64,000 nucleotides of DNA from Sclerotiophoma versabilis (GCA_012274445.1 JAAROD010000049.1:496001-560000), one strand, 5' to 3'; positions 10,809 to 23,207 are shown, numbered from the stretch's first letter. The notes: generated from the letters alone by a model not told the origin. A program made the numbers and translations.

Positions 10809-12067
10809 CTAATCCTTGCTGAATCGCCTCTTGAACCAGCTCCTCCTCTTGTCCTCACCGCCCGAGCTTTCTTTCCTCAGCACGCCCGGCCTGTCCGCGG
10901 GCGAAGCACCATCTCCACCGCCAAGCTTGATCGGGACCCTCGGGGGCGCCGTCTTTGTGGCATGTGGAGGTGGCGGCGGTGCACGATGCTGTTGTTGCTG
11001 GCCTGGGAAATATCCTTGCTGTCCGTCTTCTTCTCTGATGGGGCCACCGTAGCCATTCGCACCGTACTGATCACCCATGTCGCCCTGTGGCGGGCGAACG
11101 GGCATTGAGCGCTCAAAGGAGGAGTTGTCGCTGGGGTCGGTGTTGTAGGCACCGTCGCTGTTGCTCCCGTTGGAGCCGTTTGTGTGGACGGTGTCGCGGC
11201 TCTGCTGGTATCCGTTGGGAGGCGGCTGGCCGTATACGTTCTGTGCCTGGCTCATGCGGCCGCCCTGGCTGCCCCAGCCAGGGTCAGACTGCATGCGGTT
11301 GCCATAGCGAACCCTTGGAGGACCACCGACGGGGCCGCCCTGGCCGTAGCCGTTGTCGTACGAGTCGCGAGGGGGACGGGCGGGGTTCTGGCTGCCGTAG
11401 TAGCTGTTGGAGGAGTAGCGCGGGGCGTCGGGGGCGCCGCCGTAGTAGGAGGATCGGCGAGAGGCGCCGCCGTAGTTGGAGACGATGTCGGTCTGGTCGG
11501 AGCGCATCTGCGAGGCGCGGCGGCGGTACTCGCCATCGATGGCGGCTTCAAAGGAGCGGATGGTGTCGAGCGGGCGCTCCCAGCGCGAGCGTGTGGGGTT
11601 GGAGAGATCGGGCTCGGCTGGCGGGGTGGTGTTAGCAGCGTGTTCAGGCGGGCGCGTCTTCTCTGACGGGCAGGCAGGTATGCCCAAACTCACCGATGAG
11701 GTTGCCATTGGCATCGCTGTGCTGGAAGGAGCGCAGGGACTGCAGGGTGGGCTTCTCGAGCGCGGCAGCAACTGGCAGACGTCAGCAGGCAATTCGCAGC
11801 ATTCGCAGCATCTCATGCGCGCGGCGGTCACGACATACTGGGCTGGGCTTCGTTCATGGCGGCGTTCGGGTTCGCCTTGGTGGTGGGATCGTAGTGGGTC
11901 TTGCGGCGCTCGCTGTCGCTCTCCTTGCGGCTGTGCTTGCTCTTGGGGCTCTTGGGGGTGGTGGTGTTGTCCTCGGAGTTGTGGCTGCGGAAGCTGAAGG
12001 CGCCCGACTTTGCGCGCGCACGCCCTTGCTCGGGCCTGGCGTGGGTCGACTCCATCGTGGCCGACAT
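10809..12067 (-). CDS. DUF2406 family protein
   Basis: Three exons on the minus strand: 12067-11839, 11771-11694 and 11617-10809, giving 371 aa. Introns of 67 and 76 nt have GTATGT and GTGAGT donors. The joined N-terminal ~140 residues carry the hallmarks of the fungal DUF2406 family: AFSFRS, DPTTKANPNAAMNEAQPS, the spliced LEKPTLQSLRSFQH, and PDLSNPTRSRWERPLDTIRSFEAAIDGEY. Each piece is only complete after splicing, which supports the exon calls. The rest is disordered, rich in Gly, Tyr, Pro, Ser and Gln, with a PPPPP run and a basic end (RRSWFKRRFSKD). The family is restricted to fungi and its biochemical role is not established. Confidence 0.88.
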
Positions 12068-12299
12068 GCCCAGTTTTGCTGCAACACTACGGCTGCAACG
12101 AGGCTGGCGGGCGGGTAGAGCGGAGCACTGGAGCGACCGTCTGCGATCGGGTGGAGCGCGGCGAGGTGATGGGGTGCGGCGTGGGCTGTGCGTGGGATCC
12201 GCTGGAAATCAAGGCGATAGCGATGGCGTGGTGCGACAGCCGGCGTGCGTCTGCAGAGTGCGGCCACGGCGGGGGTGATGGAGATGATGGAGGGGAGCG

Positions 12300-12341
12300 A
12301 GTGCAGTGAGTGCAGTGAATGCAGTGGATGTAGTGAGTGAG
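12300..12341 (+). repeat. Short tandem repeat, 9-10 base units
   Basis: Imperfect copies of gtgcagtga / atgcagtgg follow one another about 230 bases upstream of the DUF2406 start codon. No function is evident. Confidence 0.7.
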
Positions 12342-12962
12342 TGCGGAGAGCGAGCGATGGAGGGCGCGAGCGAGCGGCGGCGGCGGCGGCGCTGCTATCA
12401 ACTGCTGCAGAGGCCGCGCAATGCTGAGCGTTGAGCCCGGCTGGACTGCGTAATGGAGCGGTACGACGGGATGGCGCAGTGGCGGGGCCAATGGCAGCTG
12501 GAGTGATCGCTGCAAGCTTCTGAAACGCGAGTGCAGCACGCAAACACTCACACGTCAGTGATCGCCTGCAGTCGAGCGCCGTCAAACGTACTGCGCATGC
12601 CGGACAATGGACGACAGCCCCTTTGCCAAGCAGCTCTGCTTGTATCCTTCATGCCTCCATTCTTGTTGTGCACGCAAGCCCCCGTCCATTCCTCGCCACC
12701 GGCCGCCGCCATTGTTGTCCATCCGCGCGCATCCTAAGAGGCCGCGTTCTTGGAATAGTGCCCAGCCACAAACTGACTTGGCCCGCCCACCACCGCGCCC
12801 AGAGCCATTCGACCGACCAGCCATTCCTGCACGACAGACTGCCACCAGACAGACACGATACACGCTTCACACCGCACATTGCGCTGCACAGCTGGTCTTG
12901 GTCTTGGAAACCTGTCGTGCATTACACGCACATCCGTCCGTGCCCCCACGCCACGTCCAAAA

Positions 12963-13016
12963 CAGTAAGCGTATCTAAAGCAGTAAGCGTGTCCAAAGCA
13001 GTAAGCGTATCCAGTC
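12963..13016 (+). repeat. 18-base tandem repeat, about three copies
   Basis: Three adjacent 18-base units begin cagtaagcgt. The first two differ at two positions and the third diverges in its last few bases. It lies in non-coding DNA. Confidence 0.85.
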
Positions 13017-13567
13017 TCGGATCCGCTCCACAACCTGCCAGCCGCTGCTATAAACGCAGCACCACTAGTCCCACCGTGGAAAGACTTTCTGCCCATCCCA
13101 AAAATCCCATGTCTGCACATCGCAATCCGCACAAACAAATGCCTTGCGCGTCGCTGCGCGTCGCCGCGCTGCACCTTGTCGCAGCCCTGGGTTTGACCCT
13201 GCTGCACGCGTCAACGTGGGTGGAGAGACTCGTGGCAGCCTGCTGCAGCTCCGCTTCAGAAATGTGGGTGGCTTGAGCCTGCCGCACCATCTGCGCCTGT
13301 GCTGCCCGTCCTAATCGAGCATCAGCATCACACCCCTGTCCATGCCGTGCCTGTTGCTCGCTTTGGCACGATAACCGGTGCATGCCACCAGATAATCACT
13401 CTGCGCTCTTCACGTCCAATCGTGTGCACGGTAAATGTGTATTGCGTTGAAGTGAACTGCTTTTTGAATGCCTCCAACTCAAAACGCCATCAAGTGGTAT
13501 ATACAAGCATTTTGGGATCCCAAAGCCATGCAAATTTGCTCACCCGCCCTTGGACTGACCACCACGT

Positions 13568-15387
13568 TTACGAGTGGGTAGGCATAGCCACGTCTGCCTT
13601 CGTCGCGATCGCGTCCTCGCTCCTCCACAGACTTGTGACCGTCTTCTGCTGTGTGTAGAACTGCAGACCGGGCTTACCGTAGAATGTGTTGGCGCCGCCA
13701 CCAGCAATCGACTTCTTGTTGCCGGTGAAGGAGAACATGGGCAACTGCAACCCGTTAGCATATCTACTCAAATAGAGAGGGTCGCTAAACTTACAGGTAC
13801 GGGAATGGGGACGTTGATACCAACCTGACCGGCTTCGATCTCGCGCTGGAACTTCCCAGCTGTCGCACCGGACCGTGTGAAGATGGCTGTACCGTTACCG
13901 TACTCGTTCTTGTTGATCAGCTCAATCGCCTCATCGATGGTGTCGACGTTCAAGCAGACTAGTACCGGGCCGAAGATCTCCTCGGTGTAGCACTTCATGT
14001 GAGGCTTGACGTTTGCAATGATGGTAGCACCGACCCAGTTGCCGTTAGGGTACTTGCCAGACGCGGGCTTCTGGCCACGACCGTCGAGCAGGATAGTTGC
14101 ACCCTCTTCTTCGGCGCTAGTGATCAAGTCCTCAATACGCTTCTTGGACTCGGGGCTGATGACGGGGCCAAGATCTGTGTCCTGCTCGAAACCACCATCC
14201 ATCTTGAGGGCCTTTGCGCGCTCGGCAATCTCAGGAACCCAGTCCTTGGTCTCACCGACCAGGACGAGGGTACTGAGAGCCATGCATCGCTGACCAGCGG
14301 CACCGAAAGCAGCTCCCGCAATAGCGTTCAGAGCGTGGTTCTTGTTGCAGTCGGGAAGGACAGCGGCGTGGTTCTTTGCACCCAGGTTGGCCTGGACGCG
14401 CTTACCGTTGGCAGAGGCGCGCGAGTAGATGTACTCTCCGGCCTTGTTGCTGCCGACGAAGCTGATGGCCTTGATACGCGGCTCATCGAGGATAAAGTCG
14501 ACCGTCTTGGCCGAGCCGTGGATGATGTTGATAACACCGGCAGGGAAGCCGGCCTTCTCGGCTAGCTCTGCGAGGATCATGCACGCACCAGGATCGCGCT
14601 CAGAGGGCTTGATAACGACGGTGTTACCAGTGACGGCGGCGATGGGGATGGTCCACAGAGGAATCATAGCAGGGAAATCTGGTGATGCATGAGTACAATG
14701 TTGCTACCGCGCCAAGCCAGGCAGGTACTCACTGAAGGGGCAGATGGCAGCTACAACACCCAATGGCTCCCTGTAGCTGCGAGTCTCCATGTCCTTTGCG
14801 ACCTCAAGAACCTCGCCGGTCATCTGAGTAGTAATACCGCAGGAGGTCTCTGCGACCTGCAGACCACGAAGGACGTCACCTCGCGCATCAGCGAAAGTCT
14901 TGCCCTGCTCGAGTGTGATGCTGGCAGCCAGCCTATCCCAGTTCTCACGGATGAGGTGTGTGTACTTGAACATGATCTGTTGCCTGTGAAGCAAGCTGGT
15001 TGCTTTCCAGGCGGGGAACGCCTTCTCAGCGCTGTCGACTGCGGCCTTGAGCTCCTCATCGGTGCTCTGGGGAACTCGTGTCACCAGGTTGTTGGTGGCA
15101 GGGTCGTGCAGATCGATCCATTTTGTTGCCTTCGAAGCCACAAACTTGTTATCAAGGAAGTTTGGCGTGTCCTCGGGCGACTTGATCTGCTCGTGGCTCA
15201 TCGGGTAGCTCTCCGCAGCAGCAACGCCCGCAGGCTTCAAGTGCTGCGCTGTGGCATGCAGCCGCCTGGCAGCGACCTTGTTGGCGCTCACTGGAGACGA
15301 CATTCTGGTGCAAAGGGGAGCTGCGCGGTGAAGGGAGGAGCGAGCGGTCAGCGCCGGCATGCGTGCGATAGCTCGACGGGATGCCAT
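13568..15387 (-). CDS. Methylmalonate-semialdehyde dehydrogenase (acylating), mitochondrial
   Basis: Three exons on the minus strand: 15387-14733, 14678-13795 and 13744-13568, giving 571 aa. Introns are 54 and 50 nt. The ATG at 15387 gives an Arg/Ser/Ala-rich mitochondrial targeting sequence (MASRRAIARMPALTARS); an upstream in-frame ATG is less fitting. The product is an aldehyde dehydrogenase with the MMSDH signature: ICPFNFPAMIPLW across the first splice junction, KPSERDPGA in the cofactor domain, and the nucleophile Cys in FGAAGQRCMA. The C-terminal VPIPVPLPMFSFTGNK is completed by the second splice. The enzyme (EC 1.2.1.27) converts methylmalonate or malonate semialdehyde plus CoA and NAD+ to propionyl- or acetyl-CoA in valine and pyrimidine breakdown. 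Confidence 0.95.
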
Positions 15388-16006
15388 GTTTCCGCTAAAC
15401 CAACAGAGGATGGAGGGAAACGAGGATAAGTAGGAGCTCAACTGACTGCCAGAGAAAAGGGCCCAGCTACTTTTAGAAAGCTCGGAGCAGGCGAGTGACC
15501 ACGAAGCAATAGGCTGTTCGCGGCTTTGAAAGGCAAGCGAGTCCGACCTGCCCTTCGTGACCGACGGTTGATGTGGAGTCCACCCCGCAACTTCCGAGGT
15601 TGGAGCCCTGTCCCGCGCCCTTACGCCGACGTTAACGAGCGGAGAACAGCGTTAGATGATAGGTAAACGCCTTAGACGCTAAATCTTAATCCGGCGCTTC
15701 TCTCCGAGCACACAACTCTATCGTATGGGAGATTGTTTTCACTGCAAGCACACACGAGATAGCAAACAGTCCTCGTAGATATCGTCTTTAATGCTGTTTC
15801 ATTATCTCATTTGCAAGACAGCCGGCTATGATACACTCTGCGCCTTCTTACCCGAAACGATATATAACTTGTGAACAATCAAACCCAATCGCTGTCGCGA
15901 TATCAATCAATTGCCTCCTAGACGCTGGTCTGGGGCTGGTTCGCTGTAAAATCAAATGTTTTCCACTTCTTCACCATCCCCCTGACACACCCACACCAGA
16001 TCCCAT
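15388..16006. other. Upstream region of the MMSDH gene
   Basis: Lies between the end of the calnexin gene and the start of the dehydrogenase gene, both on the minus strand. It should carry the dehydrogenase promoter and the calnexin 3' end. No gene or clear core-promoter element was found. Confidence 0.5.
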
Positions 16007-17852
16007 CTACTGGGCAGATGAGCGAGTCTGGCGCTTGTTCACCTCAGCCTGTGCCTTCTCAGAGCCGGTCGCAACTGCCTGAGCAGCCTTGTCCTTGGCG
16101 TCCACGGCCGTCTTCTTCGCCTTATCGGCCTGAGCCTTGATTTGCTCCTTGGAGGGAGCGGCACTGGAGCCAGCAAAGAGAGAGACGAGGAGAACAAGGA
16201 AGGTGACAGCGAGAGCGGCAATACCACCGGCGACCTCAGGAACGAACTTGACAGCTTCAACGGGGTCACGCTTGGCGATCTCGATGAAGAGGTTGAGCTT
16301 CTCCTTGATGTAGAGGGCTGGGTCGTCCTTGAAGACAAGGTCAGAGGGCGACTTGGGTGACTCCTTGGGCTTGGGGGCGTTGGCCTCCTCCTCGGCCTTC
16401 TCAGCAGCCTTCTTGGGGACGAAAGTCTCCTCCTCAAGCTTCTTGGCATCATCAACAGAGTGACCGATGTAGATGTTGTCAAACAGGATGTCGTTCTGCA
16501 TGGACCAAAGCTCAATACCAAGCGCGCCAATGGGCTCGAAGTTGGCGGGGGTCTTGTCCTCGAAGTAGTTGGGGTTGGCGATCTTGCGAGGAGCCCAGAC
16601 GCCCTTGTAGGCAGGGTTATCGATGTAGGGAGCGGTCCACTTGCCCTTGTAGGCGGGGTTCTTGATCATAGGAGGCTCCCACTTGCCGCAGCCAGAGACC
16701 TCGTCACACTTGGGGTTGGGAACGGTGGGGGCGACCCAGTCACCATCCTCCTCGTCATCCCAGTCCTCAGGCTTCTCGGCCTCGGGATCGGGGATAGCGG
16801 TAGGCTCATCCTCGAGCCAGTCCTCGGGCTTCTCGGCTGCCTCGTCGACAATCTCGAAAGGTGCCTCCTCATCCCAGTCCTCAGGCTTGGTGGCCTCAGG
16901 GTCAGGAATGCGGGCCTCATCGACCCAGTCTTCAGGCTTCTTGTCATCGGCGTCGTCGATCTCGGCCTCGGGGTTGACCGCGGGGTCGAAGTCCTCAAGG
17001 AGGGTACCGTTGCGGGTGGACTCGCCATCGATCTTAATCTCGAAGCTCTGGTCGGGCTTGACAATCAGAGTGTAGAGGGTGGAGGTCTTGACGATGCGGG
17101 CCATCGGGGGGTTCTTGAGGTGCTTCTCCTCGTACTCGCCGGTCTTGGGGTTCTTGTGCTTGAAGATGAAGTGAACCTGCCATTGTTAGCTCGAGAGTGT
17201 GTACTCGAGGTGGAGAACCGTACCTTGTTGGTAGCACCGCACTTGTCGGGACCGAACATGATAACGTAGGGAGAGGCGTTGGAGAATTCCTCAGCGTGAA
17301 GAGCTGCCTCCTCCTTAAGGAGCTTCAAGTAAGCACCACCACACTCAAGACCGTCTGTAGAGATGTGAGTTGGATGCTTGCGCGCATAATATTGCAATTG
17401 ACTCACTCTGAAGCTTGACCTCGTACTGAACGACAAGAGTGTTGTCCTTGTTGTCAACAGCCTTGGGGAACTTGGCGGAGATGGCGTGGTGAGCAGCCTT
17501 GTCCTTGACGACGAGACCTTTGTCGCCCTCAACGCCCTTCAGGACGGTGGGCTCCTCGACAGCCCAGTTGCCAACGTAAGCCCACTCCTCGTCATCGGCC
17601 TTGACGTCCTTCTTTGCGTGGGAGGGCTTCCATCGTTCCTCCCAGTCGTCTGTGAACTGCTCGAGGAAAGGAGCCTTGAGCGTGGTCGGCTGGGGGCATA
17701 GTTAGTACGGAGGTAGTCAAGCTGTGCAGCGAATCACATACAGTGAAGGTTGGCTTCGCAACGGAGGTGGAAGGAGATGCCTCGGCGGCGGGCTCTTCAG
17801 CGCGCACAACGGCGGCGGCGAGCGCAGCGGTAGCTCCAATTGAGAAGCGCAT
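16007..17852 (-). CDS. Calnexin, ER lectin chaperone
   Basis: Four exons on the minus strand: 17852-17742, 17689-17407, 17354-17224 and 17176-16007, giving 564 aa; introns are 47-52 nt. A signal peptide (MRFSIGATAALAAAVVRA) leads to the lectin domain, with LECGGAYLKLL and GPDKCGATNKVHFIF rebuilt by splicing. The P-domain has repeats of the type DPEAxKPEDWDEE followed by GxWxxPxIxNPxYKG units. One membrane segment lies near residues 470-495 (IAALAVTFLVLLVSLFAG). The cytosolic tail is Lys/Ala-rich. Calnexin holds monoglucosylated glycoproteins in the ER for folding with an ERp57-like partner. The single-copy layout and full length make it a confident call. Confidence 0.96.
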
Positions 17853-19228
17853 TGTGACTGCCTGCTGTCGGAAAAAGGCAGAGGTCTTAGGTGGAGAGTT
17901 GGGAGGTTGAGTAATGGAAGAGGCGCAAGCCGGGACGCGGCGGTTGATAAATAAATGCGGGAGGAAGCTCTAAACGTGAACGTGAACGTGTCAACTTGGG
18001 GCTCAGAAGCTCATTGGCTGTTTCGCACCACCCCTGCACTTCCGAGGGTCTGAAGCTTCACGGTTCATGGATAGTTCGAGAACAATGAGCATCCAGCCTC
18101 ACACTATAATTGTTCTCAGGTGAAACAACTACTTTTCACAACACAGTGGAGCTTCACAAAGTGTTCCCAGTCTCACCCCTTCCTTCAGATCGCTTTCACC
18201 CCAATCGCACCCTCCCTGCAGCAGGCTCCGGCCCCACCAAAGCTGTTGGCGCTAGTGCTCGCTAGGCTGGAGCTCTTTGTCCGCAGCCGTGGCACCGTGA
18301 CAGTTCATCGTTCGCAGGTTGGAACTTAATTCCATGAGCGGCACTGCTTGTAATTGTGACTGTGTTGCACTGGCTTTACGCTCCAAGTCGACGAGATTCA
18401 GTGCCCTTGAGAGTATGTTGTGACATACCCATGGTCCTCGAGATTATGAGTGGTGTACCCAATGCTAGTTCTGACACCAGTTCACTTTGACGAACTGTCC
18501 GTGAGAGCTACAGCAATGTGGGCAGATTTTCAGAAACAAGTCGAATCGGGCTGAATGTTTTCGTAAGCGATGTTGATAGGTGGATTGCTTGGTTGTTGCA
18601 ATTACCGCTCTTTGCAGCGCGAGAGACCGGGCGGTTACCATCCATCTCACGTCCACGCTGTTGAAAACTCGGTTCGCTTTATGTCAAGAATCAGGTATTC
18701 GATACCGATCATCCACGTGATACAGAGCAACGGTGGAACTTTCCGAGCCTCGTACAGGTGGAGCCTCCCCAATTTAAACCTGGGGTAATTGTGCACAGCG
18801 TGATGCATTGTGACCGAGTCGAACCATTTGTTGAACAGGGCGCTTGTCAGCTGTCGCCTGTTGAACCCGAGTTTGTAAGAACTTCCCAGTATTGGTCCGG
18901 TATCGTCATGCACAAGTCATGATTTTGCTGGTGCTCTCACTGCATATGTACATATCAGAAGAGCGTTTGTAACGTATGTATTATCGCGCGTCATGACTAT
19001 TTCCATAGTCCGCACCAATGGATGCATCCCTCTTCAGCTCTGAGCTTTGATGGACTTTCTAATCTCACAAAACGTACACCACCATGTCCATCCCCAAGCC
19101 CTTCACTCAAACCTTGTATGCTCGTGCCTGTACAAAAACGCCTAGCCCTAGAGGTGGTACAGTGCAAGGAAACCAGTAACGCCTGTCGCTAGTGATGACG
19201 TCCCATTTCTCAGCTACCTTCTCATTTC
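17853..19228. other. Intergenic region upstream of calnexin
   Basis: 1.4 kb between the calnexin start and the stop of the Reg1-like gene. Short open frames lack domains or good splice partners. I see no gene, repeat or RNA here. Confidence 0.5.
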
Positions 19229-21075
19229 TTAATTCTTCCATCCCACATTCCAAATAACATGTGCAATGTCCCTTGCCGTGTTCACGGTATCTACAACGCT
19301 GCCCAGTATGCCTCCACGTTGAGGCTCATCCTCTGTGTCTTCAAAGGGCGCAATCATACCTGATGCTGTCCTCCGCAGACCGCCGGATTCGAAGGCGGCT
19401 TCTAAGTGCCTGTTCCGTTGTGAGTAGGGGTCTGAGGCGGTAGGAGTGACTGGGCGCTGAACACCAAATGCGCCGGAAGGATTAAAATCTTCGTCATCCT
19501 CGTCATCCTCGGGGAGGAGAAAGTTGGACGATGGGTGCGATGGGCGAAGTGTCTCCTGGGATGGCGAGGGTGATAACCGACTTGACCGCCAGAACCCTAG
19601 AGAATGTGACTGCTGCTCAGAGACGTCTGGTGAGTCCGTTCTATACTTTAGTGTCGTAGAAGGCAGTTTTTCGATAGTCTTGTTGCCAGGCTTGCTGCTG
19701 CTTATGCTGGTCTTCGAGGAGGTTCTCGATAGTGGCCTCCTTCTGTTCTTGCGTGAACGCTTCATCATGACCACACCTTCGTCAGACGATGAATCCTCAT
19801 CGTTTTGCGATGCCCAAGGATTGTGGTTAAAGTCATCCTCATCGTCGTCTCCGTCTTTAGTTTCGATTGCGATGCACTGCTCGACTTTGTCGTCGAACCG
19901 GATGTGCTTCTTCTCGCCGTCGAATGGTGTGTGGAGACCTGATGTCGATCTCGAGGTAAAGTAATCTGTGGGTTCCCGGCTCGTCGTCCTCGACATCAAT
20001 GACGAGGCGGTGGGGAGATCGGAAGTTTTCCTACCGATAATTGGTCGAGGCTTCCGGCGCTCCAAAGTTACTGTCGGTGTGCGCTGTTTTTGAGCTATTT
20101 CTGCAGCTTCAGCCACTAACGAAGATGTTGATAAGGACCTTTGCAACATGGCCTCTGACATGCTGCGCTTCTTCAAAATGGGCTTCTTCACATTGCCCAG
20201 GAAAGAACTGCTCTTGGACAGGCGACTGACGGGCTCTGAATTTTGCTGCGAGGCGAATCTGTTGCAAGCAGGCTGCAAGGGCCCGTACAGCCATGTCACG
20301 TCGACATCTTTGAGCCTGTGTTGTTTGTTAGCTTTCGATCGCAATACGAAACTCGGGCGGTCGTGCACGGATGGGGATGATCGACGCTAAAGACAGGGGT
20401 GTCGATCGAGAAGCTTGGAACTCACCAATTGAGAGTTTCGGGCGACACAGTCTTCAATTTGAACTGGGCCTTGGCCCACGTCCGCCATGAAGCATTCTCG
20501 AGCCTAGAGCGCTCACCGTAAACGCTCCTGTGCTCGACAATGTGTCGCCACGAGGACCAGATGTCCTCTTCCCTCCACTCGTACGAGAGATAGTCCACGT
20601 GATGCGAAGGCTCCTTGCGCACGGCGGTGTCGTCCTCTGAAATGGGCACGGGGTCTGGCGTTGTCAAGGGTGTGTCGGTCGATAGGGAGGGCTCGGCGGT
20701 AGTGTGGGGCTCGAAGGGCGGTAATTGCTCGCCAGTAATCTTGATGGTCGGCGAGTCGGTGTGGTCGAAGGAGTCTGTCGCCTTACTGTGGCCTCTCCGG
20801 CTGTTGCCGTAGTCGGGGAATGTGAGGCCGTCGTCTTCGCTGCTCGAATCGTCGAGTCTGGTGTCCAGAGACAGGCTGCTGGACGACTCCGAGTGCAGTG
20901 ACGAGGCGCGAGACGACTCGGACTGCTCGGCGTGTGCGCGGAGGTCGTTCAGCGAGAAGTGGTTCCTCCGTGGCGACGTCAGGGCGGTGTACAGGTTGGC
21001 GGACGAGGCGGTGCGCGCCATTGGGGTCCCGCCAAACGGCGAGCCCTCTCGCGGCGTGTGCAGCACTTCGGCCAT
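19229..21075 (-). CDS. Reg1-like protein phosphatase 1 regulatory subunit (DUF1752)
   Basis: Two exons on the minus strand, 21075-20426 and 20315-19229, with a 110-nt intron; 578 aa. The DUF1752 core spans the splice: DYLSYEWREEDIWSSWRHIV, then RLENASWRTWAK and TVSPETLNW joined to LKDVDVTWLYGPLQ. Near residue 352 lies KHIRFDDKVEQC, which resembles the R/KVxF-type docking site for the PP1 catalytic subunit in yeast Reg1. The remainder is Ser-rich and probably disordered, with a Lys/Arg-rich patch (KKPILKKRSMS). By family knowledge such proteins direct PP1 (Glc7) to Snf1 and help set glucose repression. Docking is inferred from the motif. Confidence 0.88.
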
Positions 21076-21603
21076 GGCGGATGGGGCTCAGGTGCGCAGG
21101 CTCAATGCTTCAGTAGCAGTCACAGAGAGTGGAGGATGGTGATATCCGGTTCCAAGACGCCCTCCGCGGTGTTCCTTCGGCTGGCCGGCGTCGACATGCG
21201 TACACAGTATGCGCAGTGTGCAGTCCTTGTGGTAGGTCAAGCAGGCGCGGGGGCTGTTGTGGTCGACATGCACGTATGGCTGGGCAACGCAAGGGCAGGG
21301 CAGCGTGCAGGTCGCGAGCGTCAACGTGCAAGTGCAAGAACAGATGCAGATGCAGATGCGCGCGGGGGTGCAGCAAAGGGGAGAATGAGTTTGCACGTTG
21401 CGGGAGGCGTTGGGGAGACGAATTGGCGGCGAGACCTAGTTTAGTGCGCCAGGCCAAGCAAAATCCCTCCCCAGACCCACGGTAAAGTTCGAGGACATTG
21501 CCGATGCATGCTTTCGTCCATGCTTTGGCACCATCGTCTGTCGGACGCAGCGGGACGTGATAAGCAGGCGACCCCGCTGTTCTGCTGCGCAAAGACAGGA
21601 ACA

Positions 21604-21649
21604 CCAGCGACCAGCGACCAGCGGCCAGCGACCAGCAACCAGCAACCAA
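21604..21649 (+). repeat. Short tandem repeat (ccagcga-like)
   Basis: About six units of seven to eight bases (ccagcga, ccagcgg, ccagcaa) in a row within the Reg1-MFS intergenic region. Confidence 0.8.
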
Positions 21650-22258
21650 CATATTGCTGTGCTGCGTCAACAGGCCCACACTGCGTCTTCTGCCTGCCTG
21701 CACGCGCGCCGCCATGGCTCGGTTCGGCTGCTGCAGAGCCCTGTCTCGGATGATCGGCTGTGCATGCCAACGAGAACGCAGAGCCTGGACCGTCGAGTCC
21801 TGCGTGGCCGACGAGAGCCTCGCGGAACAAGTCGTAACCCCCAAGCGCAGTCGGGGTTGCAGGCGGGGAAAGTGAGGGGCTGCTGCAATCAGACCGCTGC
21901 TTGTCCAACGACCATGGACTCACAAGAGGCTGATAACGTTTCCAGAGTGCGCTGGAACGGTGGAATAGCTGCACTCGCTGCGCTACCCCCTCTGCTACTC
22001 GCTGGAACGCTGCGAGATAGTCTAGCCTTGCAGCTTAGCCTCTCAACACCACAACTCACCGTCCACTCGCGGAATGATGAAACTCACCGTCGCTGTTCTC
22101 AGCTGTCGGTGCTCAGCCGGACGCTGCTCTCCTCCACACCTTTGGATCCTCGGCGCTGGGGGAACATGTGGAGACTTGCAGTCGGTCCATCTCGATCCGT
22201 CCCCCATATGATGAAAACGGCGCATCGCAAAAGAGTTTAAGACCGTCGCCAATATTGC

Positions 22259-22296
22259 CATCGACATCGCCATCGACATCGCCATCGACATCGCCA
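22259..22296 (+). repeat. 12-base tandem repeat
   Basis: Three copies of catcgacatcgc, each itself a near-dimer of six bases. Non-coding context. Confidence 0.8.
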
Positions 22297-23207
22297 GGCC
22301 AGTCGCCTACGAGTTTGCAGTGCGTCGTGTCCTACTGCGAATCCATCTCTCTTCCAGCGCTCGCACTAGAAGCAACGCGAGAAGAGGCTACGCGTAGCGC
22401 AGTGGGGTCGAAGGGTTCAACAGCCCTAAAGTGTTCGTTCTTGCTGCATGCATCTCAGCTCGTTCAACCCATTGATGCAATGGATGCAACACCCTGCGCG
22501 CTATTGCGTTGCTCCTCGTATCTGACTCCCAGCACCTGCTGTGATCGAGACGAGACACTGCTGACCGACCTATGTATGACGTTGCAGACGAGCGCATCGG
22601 CGCGTCTAACCGAAGGCTTGGTGTTGACTGTTCTTCCTGAACGGGCATCCCGAGCTGTGCATCCAAGACACTCACCATCGCGGCTCCACATCTCGAGAAT
22701 CCCCCCAGATTTTGCCCAGAAGATAACAATGTCACCCAAGAGAGTTGAGTGGCCCCTGCACCCTTCAAATGGTCAACCTGTCAAGGTGGATTGGATAACA
22801 ATCTGACAGGGTCCGCCACTAATGCTTGTTTGCCATGTGAGCCATGCAAGCAACACCCTACTAACATCAACGCCATCTTACGCATATACTCTTCGTCTTC
22901 GTCTTCGTCTTACTACGAAAATCACCGTGTCTATAAGAAAAATTTCAACCTCCAAAGTCTTCAACTCTGCATATCAAAATGTCCGGATATAAGCGATTCC
23001 AGATCCATGATCTCAGTACGATCTCGCTGCTAAATCCAGACGTGCGCATCTCGGAGCTTGTTAAGCGCCGACCGTGAGGCGCCATGGGCAATTAGGCAAT
23101 TCGCGACCCAACCATTGTTCGAATCCTCCCAGGTTCTGCAATTTGACATCCATGCTCCGGCTCTTCTCTTCGCACCAATCTTTGTCCTGCGGATCTAAGA
23201 CTACATA

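Larger units (their letters stand above)
12068..13567. other. Upstream region of the DUF2406 gene, low-complexity
   Basis: GC-rich sequence with long overlapping open frames on both strands but no domain, so these are treated as chance ORFs. It holds 9-base gtgagtgca-like repeats (12300-12341), a CGG run (12373-12392) and an 18-base tandem repeat (12963-13016). Part is likely a long 5' leader and promoter for the DUF2406 gene. Confidence 0.5.
21076..23207. other. Intergenic region with simple repeats (2.1 kb)
   Basis: Between the divergent Reg1-like and MFS genes, so it holds both promoters. Several ORFs over 200 codons long overlap on both strands but are compositionally odd and domain-free. 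Repeats include rccagcgacc-type units (21604-21649), atcgccatcgac units (22259-22296) and cttcgt units (22890-22911). Confidence 0.5.

Noticed and set aside
11854..12585. Long minus-strand ORFs upstream of the DUF2406 gene (243 and 154 codons)
   Set aside because: Ala/Pro/Arg/Ser-rich products of GC-rich low-complexity DNA; the DUF2406 exon is in another frame.
16460..17269. Plus-strand ORF of 269 codons opposite calnexin
   Set aside because: It is a mirror of the calnexin coding exons, open because of their codon bias; no domain.
21110..22240. ORFs of 177-244 codons on both strands between the Reg1-like and MFS genes
   Set aside because: They overlap one another and tandem repeats, with odd composition and no domains.
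23070..23140. tRNA-like B-box (gttcgaatcc) near 23118
   Set aside because: The five-base arms flanking the loop do not pair and no acceptor stem or A-box is in place.
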